Below are positions 1-7,537 of a stretch of 9,802 bases of DNA, piece after piece. The notes under the pieces were generated by a model. It did not search any database, had not been told where the DNA came from, and saw only the letters and a program-made list of their open reading frames with translations. This stretch comes from an uncultured Bacilli bacterium (GTDB lineage Bacteria > Bacillota_I > Bacilli_A > RF39 > UBA660), in contig CAKOSD010000027.1 in the NCBI GenBank assembly GCA_934101745.1, positions 1 through 9,802 of the forward strand, in the 5' to 3' direction. The position numbers were made by a program, and so were the translations under genes. Positions within the stretch are counted from its first letter, which is position 1. Every line of letters starts with the position of its first letter.

Positions 1-275
1 GCTAAAGTCTTACATAATTTAGAATTTTCATCTTTACACATAAGAATGTAATCCTCTAAAGAATGACATTCCTTAATAGTTTCGACAATTTCAGTAACCA
101 ATTCTTCTTTGTATTCTTTAACCTCTTCAGTCACTTGAATTTTGCCCATGGCAATTTCTCTTGTGGCTTTTAACATATTGGTTTGAGATATACAATAATT
201 ATTATTTTTTAAGTAAACATAGGCTTTATCAATTGTATCATCATCAACTTTATAATAGATACCGTTAGATGTTCT
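1..275 (-). pseudogene. 5'-broken fragment of an unrecognised gene, running off the left edge
   Basis: An open minus-strand frame of about 91 codons runs from 275 to the window edge and continues beyond it. It reads as plausible protein: N-terminal RTSNGIYYKVDDDT, then a Lys/Glu-rich helical part containing EIAMGKIQVTEEVKEYKEE. The frame is blocked upstream by TGA (276-278), and a TAA lies four codons further up. No ATG, GTG or TTG precedes the protein-like part. The first ATG (174-176) is deep inside it and has no Shine-Dalgarno sequence. The likeliest reading is a gene that has lost its 5' end. It may belong with the 45-codon ORF at 6149-6286, because a 12-bp repeat links the two in the same phase. 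I recognise no family. An intact gene starting at 176 is possible but less likely. Confidence 0.45.
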
Positions 276-278
276 TCA

Positions 279-290
279 TTTGAAACCTTA
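279..290 (+). repeat. Left copy of a 12-bp direct repeat bracketing the operon
   Basis: TTTGAAACCTTA occurs here and again at 6140-6151. This copy abuts the point where the left minus-strand fragment loses its frame. The right copy overlaps the operon terminator and the stop codon of the small minus-strand ORF. It could mark an insertion boundary. A 12-bp match in AT-rich DNA can also arise by chance. Confidence 0.35.
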
Positions 291-389
291 TCAAAGACTT
301 ACCAACGAAACAGAATATCAACTTATTAAGTATACCATGGATGAAAACATGAGCTAGTCTACTAAGTGCGCATTAAGAAACACCATCTA

Positions 390-417
390 TTGCAATGTTA
401 AAAAATTATGTTATAAT
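390..417 (+). promoter_or_regulatory. Sigma-A type extended -10 promoter for the MoxR operon
   Basis: The -35 box is TTGCAA (390-395), followed by a 16-bp spacer and a perfect -10 box TATAAT (412-417). TG at 409-410 gives the extended -10 form TGnTATAAT. Transcription should start near 424, giving a leader of about 23 nt before the ATG at 447. The leader carries AGAGGGG (432-438), 8 bases before the start codon. No operator-like dyad is obvious. The box quality suggests strong vegetative expression unless a repressor acts. Confidence 0.8.
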
Positions 418-446
418 AGCAGCACATTTGAAGAGGGGCAATAATT

Positions 447-2762
447 ATGAAAGAATTTAAAAGAATTTTTGAAGATTTAGGATATACATTCCAAAGTGCT
501 GATGTTTTAGAAGATGTTTATTTATTTTATAAATATTATAGTAATAGTGCCAATAAAGGAGTTTCAGCTATTTTATTAGAAGGAGACCCTGGTTGTGGTA
601 AAACATTCTTGTCAGAAACTTTTGCTAAGTTTCTAGGTGACGATACAGAATATATTTACACCCAATGTGTAGAAGAAACTAATAGTGATAGATTGATTGC
701 TACTTACAATGTTCCGGCTATTGTCAAAGGAGATGCTGAAAAATCAGTTGCGGAAGGCATTTTGACAAAGGCAATTAATTTAGCAAACAGTGGTAAGAAA
801 GTTGTTTTAACTATCGATGAGTTGGATAAAGCGCGTGAAGTATTAGATTCCTATTTCTTAGACTTTTTACAAAATGGTAAAATTGAAACTTCTAATAATG
901 AGATTTTATCTTTAACTAATGACGGTCGCAAAAATTTATATGTTATTTTAGCTAAAAATAACGAACGTAATTTACTAGATGCTTTATTAAGAAGATGTTC
1001 AGTTATTAAACTGCCACCAATGCCACCAGTTTTAGCTTATAAGACTCTACTTAAAAGATTTGAAAATATTGAACATGATCCTAAATTTTTAAAATTTGTT
1101 TCTAAGGTATACGAAGCAATTTATAATGAGCAAATGGATAGCAACGAAGAATTATTATCCCGTTTACCTGCTTTACAAGAACTAATTACCGCTATTACTA
1201 GCGACTACGAATTATATGCAAATGGTGTTAGTAGTACTAGAAGAATTAATAGTTTGGTAAGAAAACTTGGTAAAGATGATGATAGTAGACAAGCAATAAC
1301 TGATATTTTAATAAGTAAGTTTAAATATCAAAATCAACCTAGTAATTATTCTAATGAACCGATTGATTTCGATTTGGATAGTCCTAGTGATTATATGAGC
1401 GAACCAGAAAATGATATGAGTAGTAATAGTGAGGCAGAGGAAAGTCTTATTGAAAAATATATCGAAAAGAAAGAAAATGGGGATTTTATTTTTGATGAAG
1501 AAGATGTTGATGACCCAATGCGTGAAATTGCTAACATCTTAGATAATATGAAAGATGATAAAACTTTAGATTTTATAAGCCCAGAAAATAAAGAAAAAAT
1601 AGTAGAATTAGGTATTATCACCCATAAAAATCCAGAGGCTATTCGTGCCTTATTTAAAAGAATAAAATTAGAAGGCAATCCTAATAGTAAATTTGGCTTT
1701 TTATATCATGAAAACGATAATTTCATTAGTTTAGTAAAATATAAAGATACTTTAATATTAGTTGCCAATAAAGAATATATATCACCTAAACTATTTATGT
1801 GTGCGATGAAAAATATATTTGCTTGTCTTTATAAATGGCAAGATGAAAATTCAAAACTTATAATGGGTAGTAAAAATGATGAGGCTTTTTACTATGAAAT
1901 GGATGAAAGAAATTTCAACTTAACAGCACTCAACGCCAAAATTCTATCTAATGTGCCTACTGCTACTCTAGATAAGATGCAAACTAGTAATAGGCTTCAT
2001 GTTTATCAAGCTCCTAATCTTCAAATAACTTACGATGATACTTTAGACATTAATTATTTTCATTATGTTCAAAGATTTAAATCAGAGCCAATCCTAGAAG
2101 TTCTTAAAAAAATATGCTTTTTCAATCCAGAACTTGCTCTACCAGTAACATCTATTCTCGCAAGAGAATATAATCAGGGTGATAATGACTTGTATAGTTA
2201 TTACTCAGATTTTAAACAAAAATGTTATGAATGGAAAAGATATGAGCAAGAAGGCTGGCATGTTACTATTGATGAATTTACACCGATGAAATTAAAAAGA
2301 AAAATACCAACAGATAATATGTATAACCCTTATGAAATTATAGAAAAAGAATGTGTTCTTAAATGGATAGAAGAAAAAGACGAAGCCAATAAGACTATGC
2401 ATGTATATCCTAAATATACCGTTAAAGGTAATTACTTGTTTTACACAAATGCCAATGATTTTTTCCTTGACCCTGAGTTTAAAAGACTTAATCCTATGCA
2501 GAAAGAAATTGTAACTTTTGCTAGAAATATTATAGGTAATTTTGTATTATTTCCTCAGTCACAATACGCTAATCAACATATTCTTAATAATTGTCATCCT
2601 GTTATAGGAATTGTTGCTAATGGCACCATTGATAGATTTGAAGTTACTGGTTGTGGAGCCGTTATAACCAAAGAAAAAGAATTTGCTGATTACTATAACT
2701 CTATTGCCGAAGCGAAAGCAGTTGTTTCTTCAGAAAAAGTTTTAAAAAGGACTTTAAAATAA
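447..2762 (+). CDS. MoxR-family AAA+ ATPase with a long unassigned C-terminal region
   Basis: Residues 1-290 form a MoxR/AAA_5-type ATPase: Walker A GDPGCGKT (46-53), Walker B VVLTIDELDK (119-128), a sensor-1-like Asn pair (171-172), an arginine-finger region LLRRC (180-184) and a sensor-2-like GVSSTRR (260-266). All the catalytic elements of an active ATPase seem present. Residues about 298-355 are an acidic, probably disordered linker. Residues about 356-771 look folded but match nothing I recognise; simple MoxR proteins are only about 300-350 residues long. No signal peptide or membrane segment is visible, so it should be cytosolic. MoxR ATPases act as chaperone-like remodellers with VWA partners, and a VWA-like protein is encoded next, overlapping by one base. 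The ATG is supported by AGAGGGG 8 bases upstream. ATPase class is firm; client and role are inferred only. Confidence 0.88.
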   Translation: MKEFKRIFEDLGYTFQSADVLEDVYLFYKYYSNSANKGVSAILLEGDPGCGKTFLSETFAKFLGDDTEYIYTQCVEETNSDRLIATYNVPAIVKGDAEKSVAEGILTKAINLANSGKKVVLTIDELDKAREVLDSYFLDFLQNGKIETSNNEILSLTNDGRKNLYVILAKNNERNLLDALLRRCSVIKLPPMPPVLAYKTLLKRFENIEHDPKFLKFVSKVYEAIYNEQMDSNEELLSRLPALQELITAITSDYELYANGVSSTRRINSLVRKLGKDDDSRQAITDILISKFKYQNQPSNYSNEPIDFDLDSPSDYMSEPENDMSSNSEAEESLIEKYIEKKENGDFIFDEEDVDDPMREIANILDNMKDDKTLDFISPENKEKIVELGIITHKNPEAIRALFKRIKLEGNPNSKFGFLYHENDNFISLVKYKDTLILVANKEYISPKLFMCAMKNIFACLYKWQDENSKLIMGSKNDEAFYYEMDERNFNLTALNAKILSNVPTATLDKMQTSNRLHVYQAPNLQITYDDTLDINYFHYVQRFKSEPILEVLKKICFFNPELALPVTSILAREYNQGDNDLYSYYSDFKQKCYEWKRYEQEGWHVTIDEFTPMKLKRKIPTDNMYNPYEIIEKECVLKWIEEKDEANKTMHVYPKYTVKGNYLFYTNANDFFLDPEFKRLNPMQKEIVTFARNIIGNFVLFPQSQYANQHILNNCHPVIGIVANGTIDRFEVTGCGAVITKEKEFADYYNSIAEAKAVVSSEKVLKRTLK

Positions 2763-5056
2763 TGGATAAAAATTTTAATTTAGATGAATTATTAGATTAT
2801 GGCGAGGAATATTACTACCCAGAGCTAATTGGTAGTGATTATTTTATACCTGATAAAAGAAGAAAAAATAATATGCAAAGGCAGATGGCTAATCAACAAA
2901 ATAATTCTAATTCAAATGTTAATAATAGTAATAATAGTTCAAGTTCTGGAAGTAATGCAAATCAAGCTAGTGGTCAGAATGATAATAAAGAAGAATCTAA
3001 TGAAGATAGTAATGATAATGCAAGTGGAAATGATTATTCACAAAACAGTGGCCAAGATAATGAAACTTCTAATACCCCACAGGATTTTCAGGATACAGAA
3101 GAACAAAATGAAGATATTCAAGACGAAATTAAGAATAAAGAAAGTACATCAGACGATAAAGAAAATACATCAGAAAAATTTCAACAGTCGCAAGAAAATC
3201 ATGATATAGATGATGCTTCTGATGATTCTTTTCAAAATGAGCAAGATGCAAATCAAAAAGAAAATAAAACTGATTCCTTGAAAAATCAAAAAGAACACTC
3301 TCAAAGTCAAGGCGAAGATAGCCAAAATTCACCAGAAAATCCATTAGACATTCCAGGTACCTCAAGTAACGAAAATAATTCAGTTTCTAATGGCGGAAGC
3401 GAAACAAAAAATCAAAATTTGGAAAATGCTGATAGCAAAGCTGAGGCTACTGATAGTGAGCAGCAAGTTCAAGATGAACAAGACCAAAGTACTAGTGAAT
3501 CTAATTCTTCAAGTTCACAAAGCGATAAGCAAGAAGGCCTTGATAATCAAGAACAAAGTCAAGATAGCTCTTCTACATCGCAATCTAGTGAGCAAGCAAG
3601 TGAACAGCAAGATGAAAAGAAGGAAAATTCAAGCAATTCCAGTAGCAGTTCTGAAAGTCAATCTCAAGATAAAAAACAAGATGCCAGTGAAAATAATGAT
3701 GATAATTCCAAAAAACAAAACGAAGAGAAAAAGGAACAAAGGGAAAATAATGGTGAATCCAACTCTTCAAATTCACAAAGCGATAAGCAAGAAAGTTTAG
3801 ATAATCAAGAGCAAAATCAAGATAGTTCTACTACATCCCAACCTAGTGAGCAAGCAAGTAAACAACAAGATGAAAAGAAAGAAAATTCAAGCAATTCCAG
3901 TAGCAGTTCTGAAAGTCAATCTCAAGATAAAAAACAAGATGCTAGTGAAAATAATGATGATAATTCTAAAAAACAAAACGAAGAGAAAAAGGAACAAAGG
4001 GAAAATAATGGTGAATCCAATTCTTCAAATTCACAAAGCGATAAGCAAGAAAGCCTTGATAATCCAGAACAAAGTCAAGATAATTCTACTACATCCCAAC
4101 CTAGTGAGCAAGCAAGCAAACAGCAAACTGAAAAACCAGAAAAAGAAATATCAGAAACTCAAGATGATAAAGAAAACAGCCAAAGGCAAAGTTATTTTAA
4201 CGCCAAAAAAACAGCAACTCAAGATAAACAAGACCGAGAAGAAAATACTGATAAAGATTATCACCAATCAGATGATGACTTTAACGATTTTGATGATTTA
4301 ATGAATAACTATGAAAAATCTAGTAGTAATGGTGATGACAAAATAAACAGGTCTAATTCCCAACAAACAAGTTCTAAACTGAGTGGTATAAGAGTTACAA
4401 AAATATATAAGGTCTTAAGAAAATTAGTTTCACTAAGCTATGAAAGATATCAAAAAGGAACATATAAGTATAATAAAAAAGCAATAGTAAAACATTATTT
4501 AACGGACCAAAAATTTAGGATTATTGATGATTTAGAAAGTCCAATTTTTAAACCAGATGTATATGTCTTTGATTTATCACCTTCTAATAATGAATCTTTA
4601 GAAATGTACGTAAATGCTATTAGTAGTGTTGCTGTTAAAGATTCATGGATATATTTAACTTTTAACGACCAAATACTAAGGAAGTTGATTATAAAAAAAG
4701 GAACGCATAAAAAGTTAAATGTTAATGAAGTAGTAAATTCCAGTATGCAAAAATTCGAAAATTTTGACTGTATAATTTATGAAGACTACCGTACTTTATT
4801 TGATGAACTAAAAGATATAAGAGATAGAAAAATATATATTTTCTCTGATTTTGATGTTATGGAAGACATGATTAAATTATCACAAGTAAATAAAAGCATA
4901 ATTTGGTTTTCCACTGCGAGGAAAAACTATGGATACTATTATCAAAATGGTCCTACAGGATACCAAGGATACTATATCGATACCATGGGAATTGATGATA
5001 TTGAAAAATATATTTTAGAAAAAAACAAACGCAAGTATAAAATGGGAGGAAAATAA
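2762..5056 (+). CDS. VWA-like adaptor with a very long disordered repeat-bearing region
   Basis: A short acidic/aromatic N-terminus (1-34, LLDYGEEYYYPELIG) is followed by about 500 residues of Ser/Asn/Gln/Asp/Glu/Lys low complexity. This part holds an 86-residue tandem repeat (about 245-455). The ordered C-terminus starts near 540 with a basic helical stretch. From about 599 it looks like a von Willebrand A fold: strand DVYVFDLSPS carrying DxSxS (D604, S606, S608), a strand IYLTFND resembling the usual LxxFxD element, and IYIFSDFD with D696 at the later metal-site position. Together these suggest a MIDAS-type metal site. No signal peptide or membrane helix is seen. The start codon overlaps the previous stop (TAATG), with AAAGGA a few bases upstream, so translation is probably coupled. 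VWA proteins commonly pair with MoxR ATPases as adaptors. The VWA assignment rests on motifs and context and is weaker than that of the ATPase. Confidence 0.8.
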   Translation: MDKNFNLDELLDYGEEYYYPELIGSDYFIPDKRRKNNMQRQMANQQNNSNSNVNNSNNSSSSGSNANQASGQNDNKEESNEDSNDNASGNDYSQNSGQDNETSNTPQDFQDTEEQNEDIQDEIKNKESTSDDKENTSEKFQQSQENHDIDDASDDSFQNEQDANQKENKTDSLKNQKEHSQSQGEDSQNSPENPLDIPGTSSNENNSVSNGGSETKNQNLENADSKAEATDSEQQVQDEQDQSTSESNSSSSQSDKQEGLDNQEQSQDSSSTSQSSEQASEQQDEKKENSSNSSSSSESQSQDKKQDASENNDDNSKKQNEEKKEQRENNGESNSSNSQSDKQESLDNQEQNQDSSTTSQPSEQASKQQDEKKENSSNSSSSSESQSQDKKQDASENNDDNSKKQNEEKKEQRENNGESNSSNSQSDKQESLDNPEQSQDNSTTSQPSEQASKQQTEKPEKEISETQDDKENSQRQSYFNAKKTATQDKQDREENTDKDYHQSDDDFNDFDDLMNNYEKSSSNGDDKINRSNSQQTSSKLSGIRVTKIYKVLRKLVSLSYERYQKGTYKYNKKAIVKHYLTDQKFRIIDDLESPIFKPDVYVFDLSPSNNESLEMYVNAISSVAVKDSWIYLTFNDQILRKLIIKKGTHKKLNVNEVVNSSMQKFENFDCIIYEDYRTLFDELKDIRDRKIYIFSDFDVMEDMIKLSQVNKSIIWFSTARKNYGYYYQNGPTGYQGYYIDTMGIDDIEKYILEKNKRKYKMGGK
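3495..4135 (+). repeat. 258-bp in-frame tandem repeat, about 2.5 copies
   Basis: Copy 1 spans 3495-3752, copy 2 spans 3753-4010, and a partial third copy runs from 4011 to about 4135. The period is 258 bp, exactly 86 codons, so copy-number change keeps the frame. Copies 1 and 2 are nearly identical over long stretches, for example around 3671 and 3929, with scattered mostly synonymous changes. The repeat encodes part of the disordered linker of the VWA-like protein. Near identity suggests recent duplication or ongoing recombination. Confidence 0.9.
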
Positions 5057-6063
5057 TGAATAATATAAAACTTAATAAATTATTAAACGAAAAATATATG
5101 TTATTAAAAGGCATTGCCAAAAAGTTTAATTATAGTGATGAATTATTAGTTATGATTACTTTAACCTATGTGGCATTTTATATGAGTTTGGGCAAAGATT
5201 GTGATGTTCCTTTATATGACTTATTTAATAATGCTCAAATCATCTATGAGGAAGGAAATGTAAATGAAATTGCCATTCGTCATGATCTAGGACCGATGCC
5301 TCAGGGAAGTGTTGCCGTAACTGCTTTTATTCCTAATCTTAAGCTTTTTAAAGATGCAACACAAAAACAATATCCACAAGCAATTATACTAGGAACACAT
5401 GTTGGCGATAATTTAGCAACTCCTGTCTTGAAACTAGAAATGTTAATCCACGAAGTCCGTCATGCTTTAATGGGATATTATAACTCTCACCTACTAATTG
5501 ATGAAAACACATACTATATGCGAAGTGGATTGCATGAAACTTATTATTCTCGTGATGATAATGCTAAGGAAAAGTTTAGTTCTAAAGGTAATGGTACTAC
5601 TTTAGATGAAATTACAAACACTTATATAACAGAATTATTAGTTAATAAAATTATGTCATTTAAAGAAAATCTGATTAAAAATAATAAAATCAGATTGTAT
5701 ATAGATACTTTAAAAACAGCTCAAGCTGATAAAAGATATAGAGCAATTGGTTATAATACGGAAGTAAGACTTTTATATCCACTACTTTTAAATGAAGAAT
5801 TTATTAACTTAGTAAATAAATGTCAGTTTTATGGAAATATAAATTTAATTAAAGAGTTTTTAGAAAATAACATTGATTCTTATACTTATGATGAATTTTG
5901 TCAAATGTTAGACCAGATATTTGAATTAGAAGGGAAATGCGCTAAAAATAATAATCCTAAAGATACAGAAGAATTTGTTAGACTTATTAAAACAGTAAAA
6001 GGAATTATTATAGAAATGAATAAAAAATTATTGGGAAGTTCAAGAAATTTATTGAAAGAATAA
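5056..6063 (+). CDS. Putative zinc metallopeptidase (HEVRH), third partner of the MoxR-VWA operon
   Basis: The 335-residue product contains EMLIHEVRHALMG, with HExxH at residues 132-136 (5449-5463). About 49 residues later comes LDEITNTYITELL (183-195). Its D184-E185 resembles the helix that supplies the third zinc ligand (Glu) in gluzincin-type peptidases. The HExxH helix has the usual hydrophobic flanks. The N-terminal 45 residues look helical. The C-terminal 110 residues are Lys/Asn/Glu-rich and helical. There is no signal peptide, so it should act in the cytosol. The ATG overlaps the VWA stop by one base (TAATG), and GGGAGG lies just upstream inside the previous gene, so the two products are probably made in a fixed ratio. 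I recognise no named peptidase family. It could be an effector switched on by the ATPase and VWA partners, or a non-proteolytic zinc protein. Confidence 0.72.
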   Translation: MNNIKLNKLLNEKYMLLKGIAKKFNYSDELLVMITLTYVAFYMSLGKDCDVPLYDLFNNAQIIYEEGNVNEIAIRHDLGPMPQGSVAVTAFIPNLKLFKDATQKQYPQAIILGTHVGDNLATPVLKLEMLIHEVRHALMGYYNSHLLIDENTYYMRSGLHETYYSRDDNAKEKFSSKGNGTTLDEITNTYITELLVNKIMSFKENLIKNNKIRLYIDTLKTAQADKRYRAIGYNTEVRLLYPLLLNEEFINLVNKCQFYGNINLIKEFLENNIDSYTYDEFCQMLDQIFELEGKCAKNNNPKDTEEFVRLIKTVKGIIIEMNKKLLGSSRNLLKE

Positions 6064-6139
6064 GCTAATTTAAGCATTAGTTTAGAATACAAGAAGAGTG
6101 TGTAAGGAATTCTATGTAAATGGAATCTAATCACGATAT

Positions 6140-6151
6140 TTTGAAACCTTA
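6140..6151 (+). repeat. Right copy of the 12-bp direct repeat bracketing the operon
   Basis: TTTGAAACCTTA is identical to 279-290. It overlaps the left arm of the operon terminator. Read on the minus strand, its TAA is the stop of the 45-codon ORF, and the following codons keep the same phase as the left-edge fragment. Chance cannot be excluded. Confidence 0.35.
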
Positions 6152-6166
6152 ATTGGTTTCTTTTTT
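6143..6166 (+). terminator. Intrinsic terminator of the MoxR-VWA-peptidase operon
   Basis: GAAACC (6143-6148), loop TTAATT, and GGTTTC (6155-6160) form a perfect 6-bp stem followed at once by six T residues. It lies 80 bases after the peptidase stop. The minus-strand side has no T run directly after the stem, so it mainly serves the plus strand. Confidence 0.85.
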
Positions 6167-6286
6167 ATTGCAAATAAGATTTTCATAGACAATACTATCT
6201 TTATCTATTTTAGTAGTACTCGCTAACTCTTCTACATTAAATGACTTTTCTAATGTGTTATTCATAGTAATTTCTTCATTATTCAT
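6149..6286 (-). CDS. Small 45-residue ORF of unknown function, possibly a truncated gene
   Basis: The ATG at 6286-6284 is preceded by GGGGTG at a usual distance. It also overlaps the stop of the upstream minus-strand fragment as ATGA, which suggests translational coupling. The product starts MNNEEITMNNTLEKS, is acidic with no membrane segment, and ends in NKKETN. Those last codons fall inside the plus-strand terminator hairpin, so the natural C-terminus may have been replaced. It may be the 5' part of a gene whose 3' part is the left-edge fragment (1-275). It matches no family I know. Confidence 0.45.
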   Translation of the reverse strand: MNNEEITMNNTLEKSFNVEELASTTKIDKDSIVYENLICNKKETN

Positions 6287-6405
6287 ATACACACCCCATC
6301 ATAAATCAAATTATAGGTAGAACAGACTTCAATCTTGGTGCGACGTTTGCTAGGACTGTTAAGAGTTTCATTAAAGATAAAAGTGTTCCTGTATTTACAC
6401 CAAGA
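6283..6405 (-). pseudogene. 3' fragment of a foreign gene fused to the PBP break point
   Basis: In a frame different from the PBP, the minus strand encodes about 40 residues containing NTFIFNETLNSPSKRRTKIE, ending TYNLIYDGVCI and a TGA that overlaps the next ATG. The frame is closed by a TGA (6418-6420) just inside the PBP part. The coding-like stretch therefore begins at about the PBP break near 6405. Basic residues followed by KIEV close to a C-terminus recall the ends of large serine recombinases, but the stretch is too short to assign. The ATGA overlap with a well-placed Shine-Dalgarno sequence is the main reason to think it was real coding sequence. Confidence 0.35.
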
Positions 6406-7451
6406 TTGCAAGAGTTTTCAACTACATTTAAAAATGTTTGCGCCCCATGACCACCGGCTTTCCAACAATGGATAGTAGCCCCATCGACATTAACACTGCC
6501 CGAATCATAAAAAGTATCCGTAAACAAATTGACAACTTTTTCATTAATGGCCGCACTAAGAGTGGTAATTTTCATGGTCGAACCAGGTTCATAAGTCATC
6601 CAAATAGGAAGATTTCGACTTAATACTTCTTGCGTATAAGTTTGATAATCATTAGGATTGTAACTAGGACGACTAGCCATTGCTAGAATTTCCCCGGTTT
6701 TCGGATTCATCGCGATAGCAAGAGCGTGCTCAGGGTCATATTTTGCAACAGCATTATCTAGTTCTCTTTCTACAGATTGTTGCAAGTCTAAATCAATAGT
6801 TAAGTAGACATTATTACCACTGATGGCCTCTTTATATTCTTCGGCTTTATTTAAACGATTACCTTTGGCATCACTATAATATTTAATTGAGCCGCTAGTA
6901 CCGGTTAGTTCTTTATCATATTTAAGTTCGAGACCAGATAAGCCTTGATTATCAATACCAACATAACCTAAAACATGACTTAATAAATCATTATAAGGAT
7001 AATATCTTTTGGCTTCTTTAAGTAAGTAAACACCATCATAATTATAACTATTTATTTTATCGGCTATTTCAAAGGATAACTGGCGGCCTTCGGGATGAAC
7101 CCTTTCAATTGAAGTTCTTTTACTAACGTGTTTATACATTTCTTCATAGGAAACACTTAGAATCTCACTCAAAGTCTTGGCTACTTCTTCCTTATTTTTA
7201 ATTTGATTAGGGACTAAATATAACGAAGTTGTAGTGATATTACTGGCTAATACTTTACCATTACGATCTAAGATAAGACCACGATCAGGAGTTATGGGAA
7301 GATTACGCTGCCATAAATCATTGGCTAGACTATTTAATTTCTGATATTGAAATACTTGAATATAAAAGACTTTTAAAATAACGGCTATTAAAAGTAAAGT
7401 TACAAATAATACTACTAATCTCATTCGAAAATGTTTATCTTGATAAAACAC
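6306..7451 (-). pseudogene. Truncated class B penicillin-binding protein (SpoVD/PBP2-like)
   Basis: The product has a short cytoplasmic tail, one membrane anchor (about 12-34), a PBP dimerisation-type region with RGLILDRNG (57-65), and a transpeptidase domain with the nucleophile motif EPGSTMK (S291, K294) and SCN as SxN (347-349). Class B PBPs cross-link septal, wall or spore-cortex peptidoglycan. Homology ends right after N349 (codon 6405-6407). The next 32 residues are unrelated and the KTG/KSG box is absent. Full-length relatives have roughly 550-700 residues. None of the three frames after 6404 resumes the transpeptidase, so this is replacement or insertion, not a simple frameshift. The enzyme should be inactive. 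The start is GTG at 7449-7451, preceded by AGGGTGA (7456-7462); the Met at residue 10 has no ribosome site. No clear promoter of its own is visible. Confidence 0.85.
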
Positions 7452-7486
7452 AAAATCACCCTAATTAATAATATTAAAAGGATAAG

Positions 7487-7514
7487 AAAAAAAGTCTTTA
7501 AAATGCAAGACTTT
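7487..7514 (-). terminator. Intrinsic terminator after the CHAP-like gene, possibly bidirectional
   Basis: AAAGTCTT (7491-7498) and AAGACTTT (7507-7514) form a perfect 8-bp stem with an 8-base loop. On the minus strand the stem runs into a T tract (7 T residues ending at 7487), which ends transcription of the gene at 7538-8542. On the plus strand the stem is followed by ACTTTTTT (7515-7522), so it could also stop opposing transcription. It separates the CHAP-like gene from the PBP. Confidence 0.8.
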
Positions 7515-7537
7515 ACTTTTTTAAACATGATTTAATT

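Noticed and set aside
259..357. Plus-strand frame ending YQLIKYTMDENMS that reads somewhat like a protein C-terminus
   Set aside because: It is only 32 codons after a TAG, has no start or ribosome site and no recognised family. It overlaps the broken minus-strand frame and is too weak to call.
1391..1678. 95-codon minus-strand frame opposite the MoxR linker
   Set aside because: It lies antisense to a well-supported gene, has a Ser/Leu-rich composition typical of antisense frames, and has no ribosome site or promoter.
2829..4301. Open Lys/Ile-rich frames on the plus strand (2829-3209, 3390-3800, 3846-4301) and minus-strand frames within the VWA gene
   Set aside because: They are shadow frames produced by the CAA/GAA/AAA-rich repeat sequence of the disordered linker. 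Their products are low-complexity, lack ribosome sites and repeat with the 258-bp unit.
5901..6134. 77-codon minus-strand frame overlapping the peptidase end
   Set aside because: It is mostly antisense to the peptidase gene and has no Shine-Dalgarno sequence or recognisable motif. The only protein-like minus-strand reading nearby is 6149-6286.
6306..6404. Simple frameshift or sequencing error at the end of the PBP
   Set aside because: None of the three frames after 6404 continues the transpeptidase domain, so a one- or two-base error cannot explain the truncation.
6438..6623. 61-codon plus-strand frame opposite the PBP
   Set aside because: It is antisense to the conserved transpeptidase motifs and has no promoter or ribosome site.
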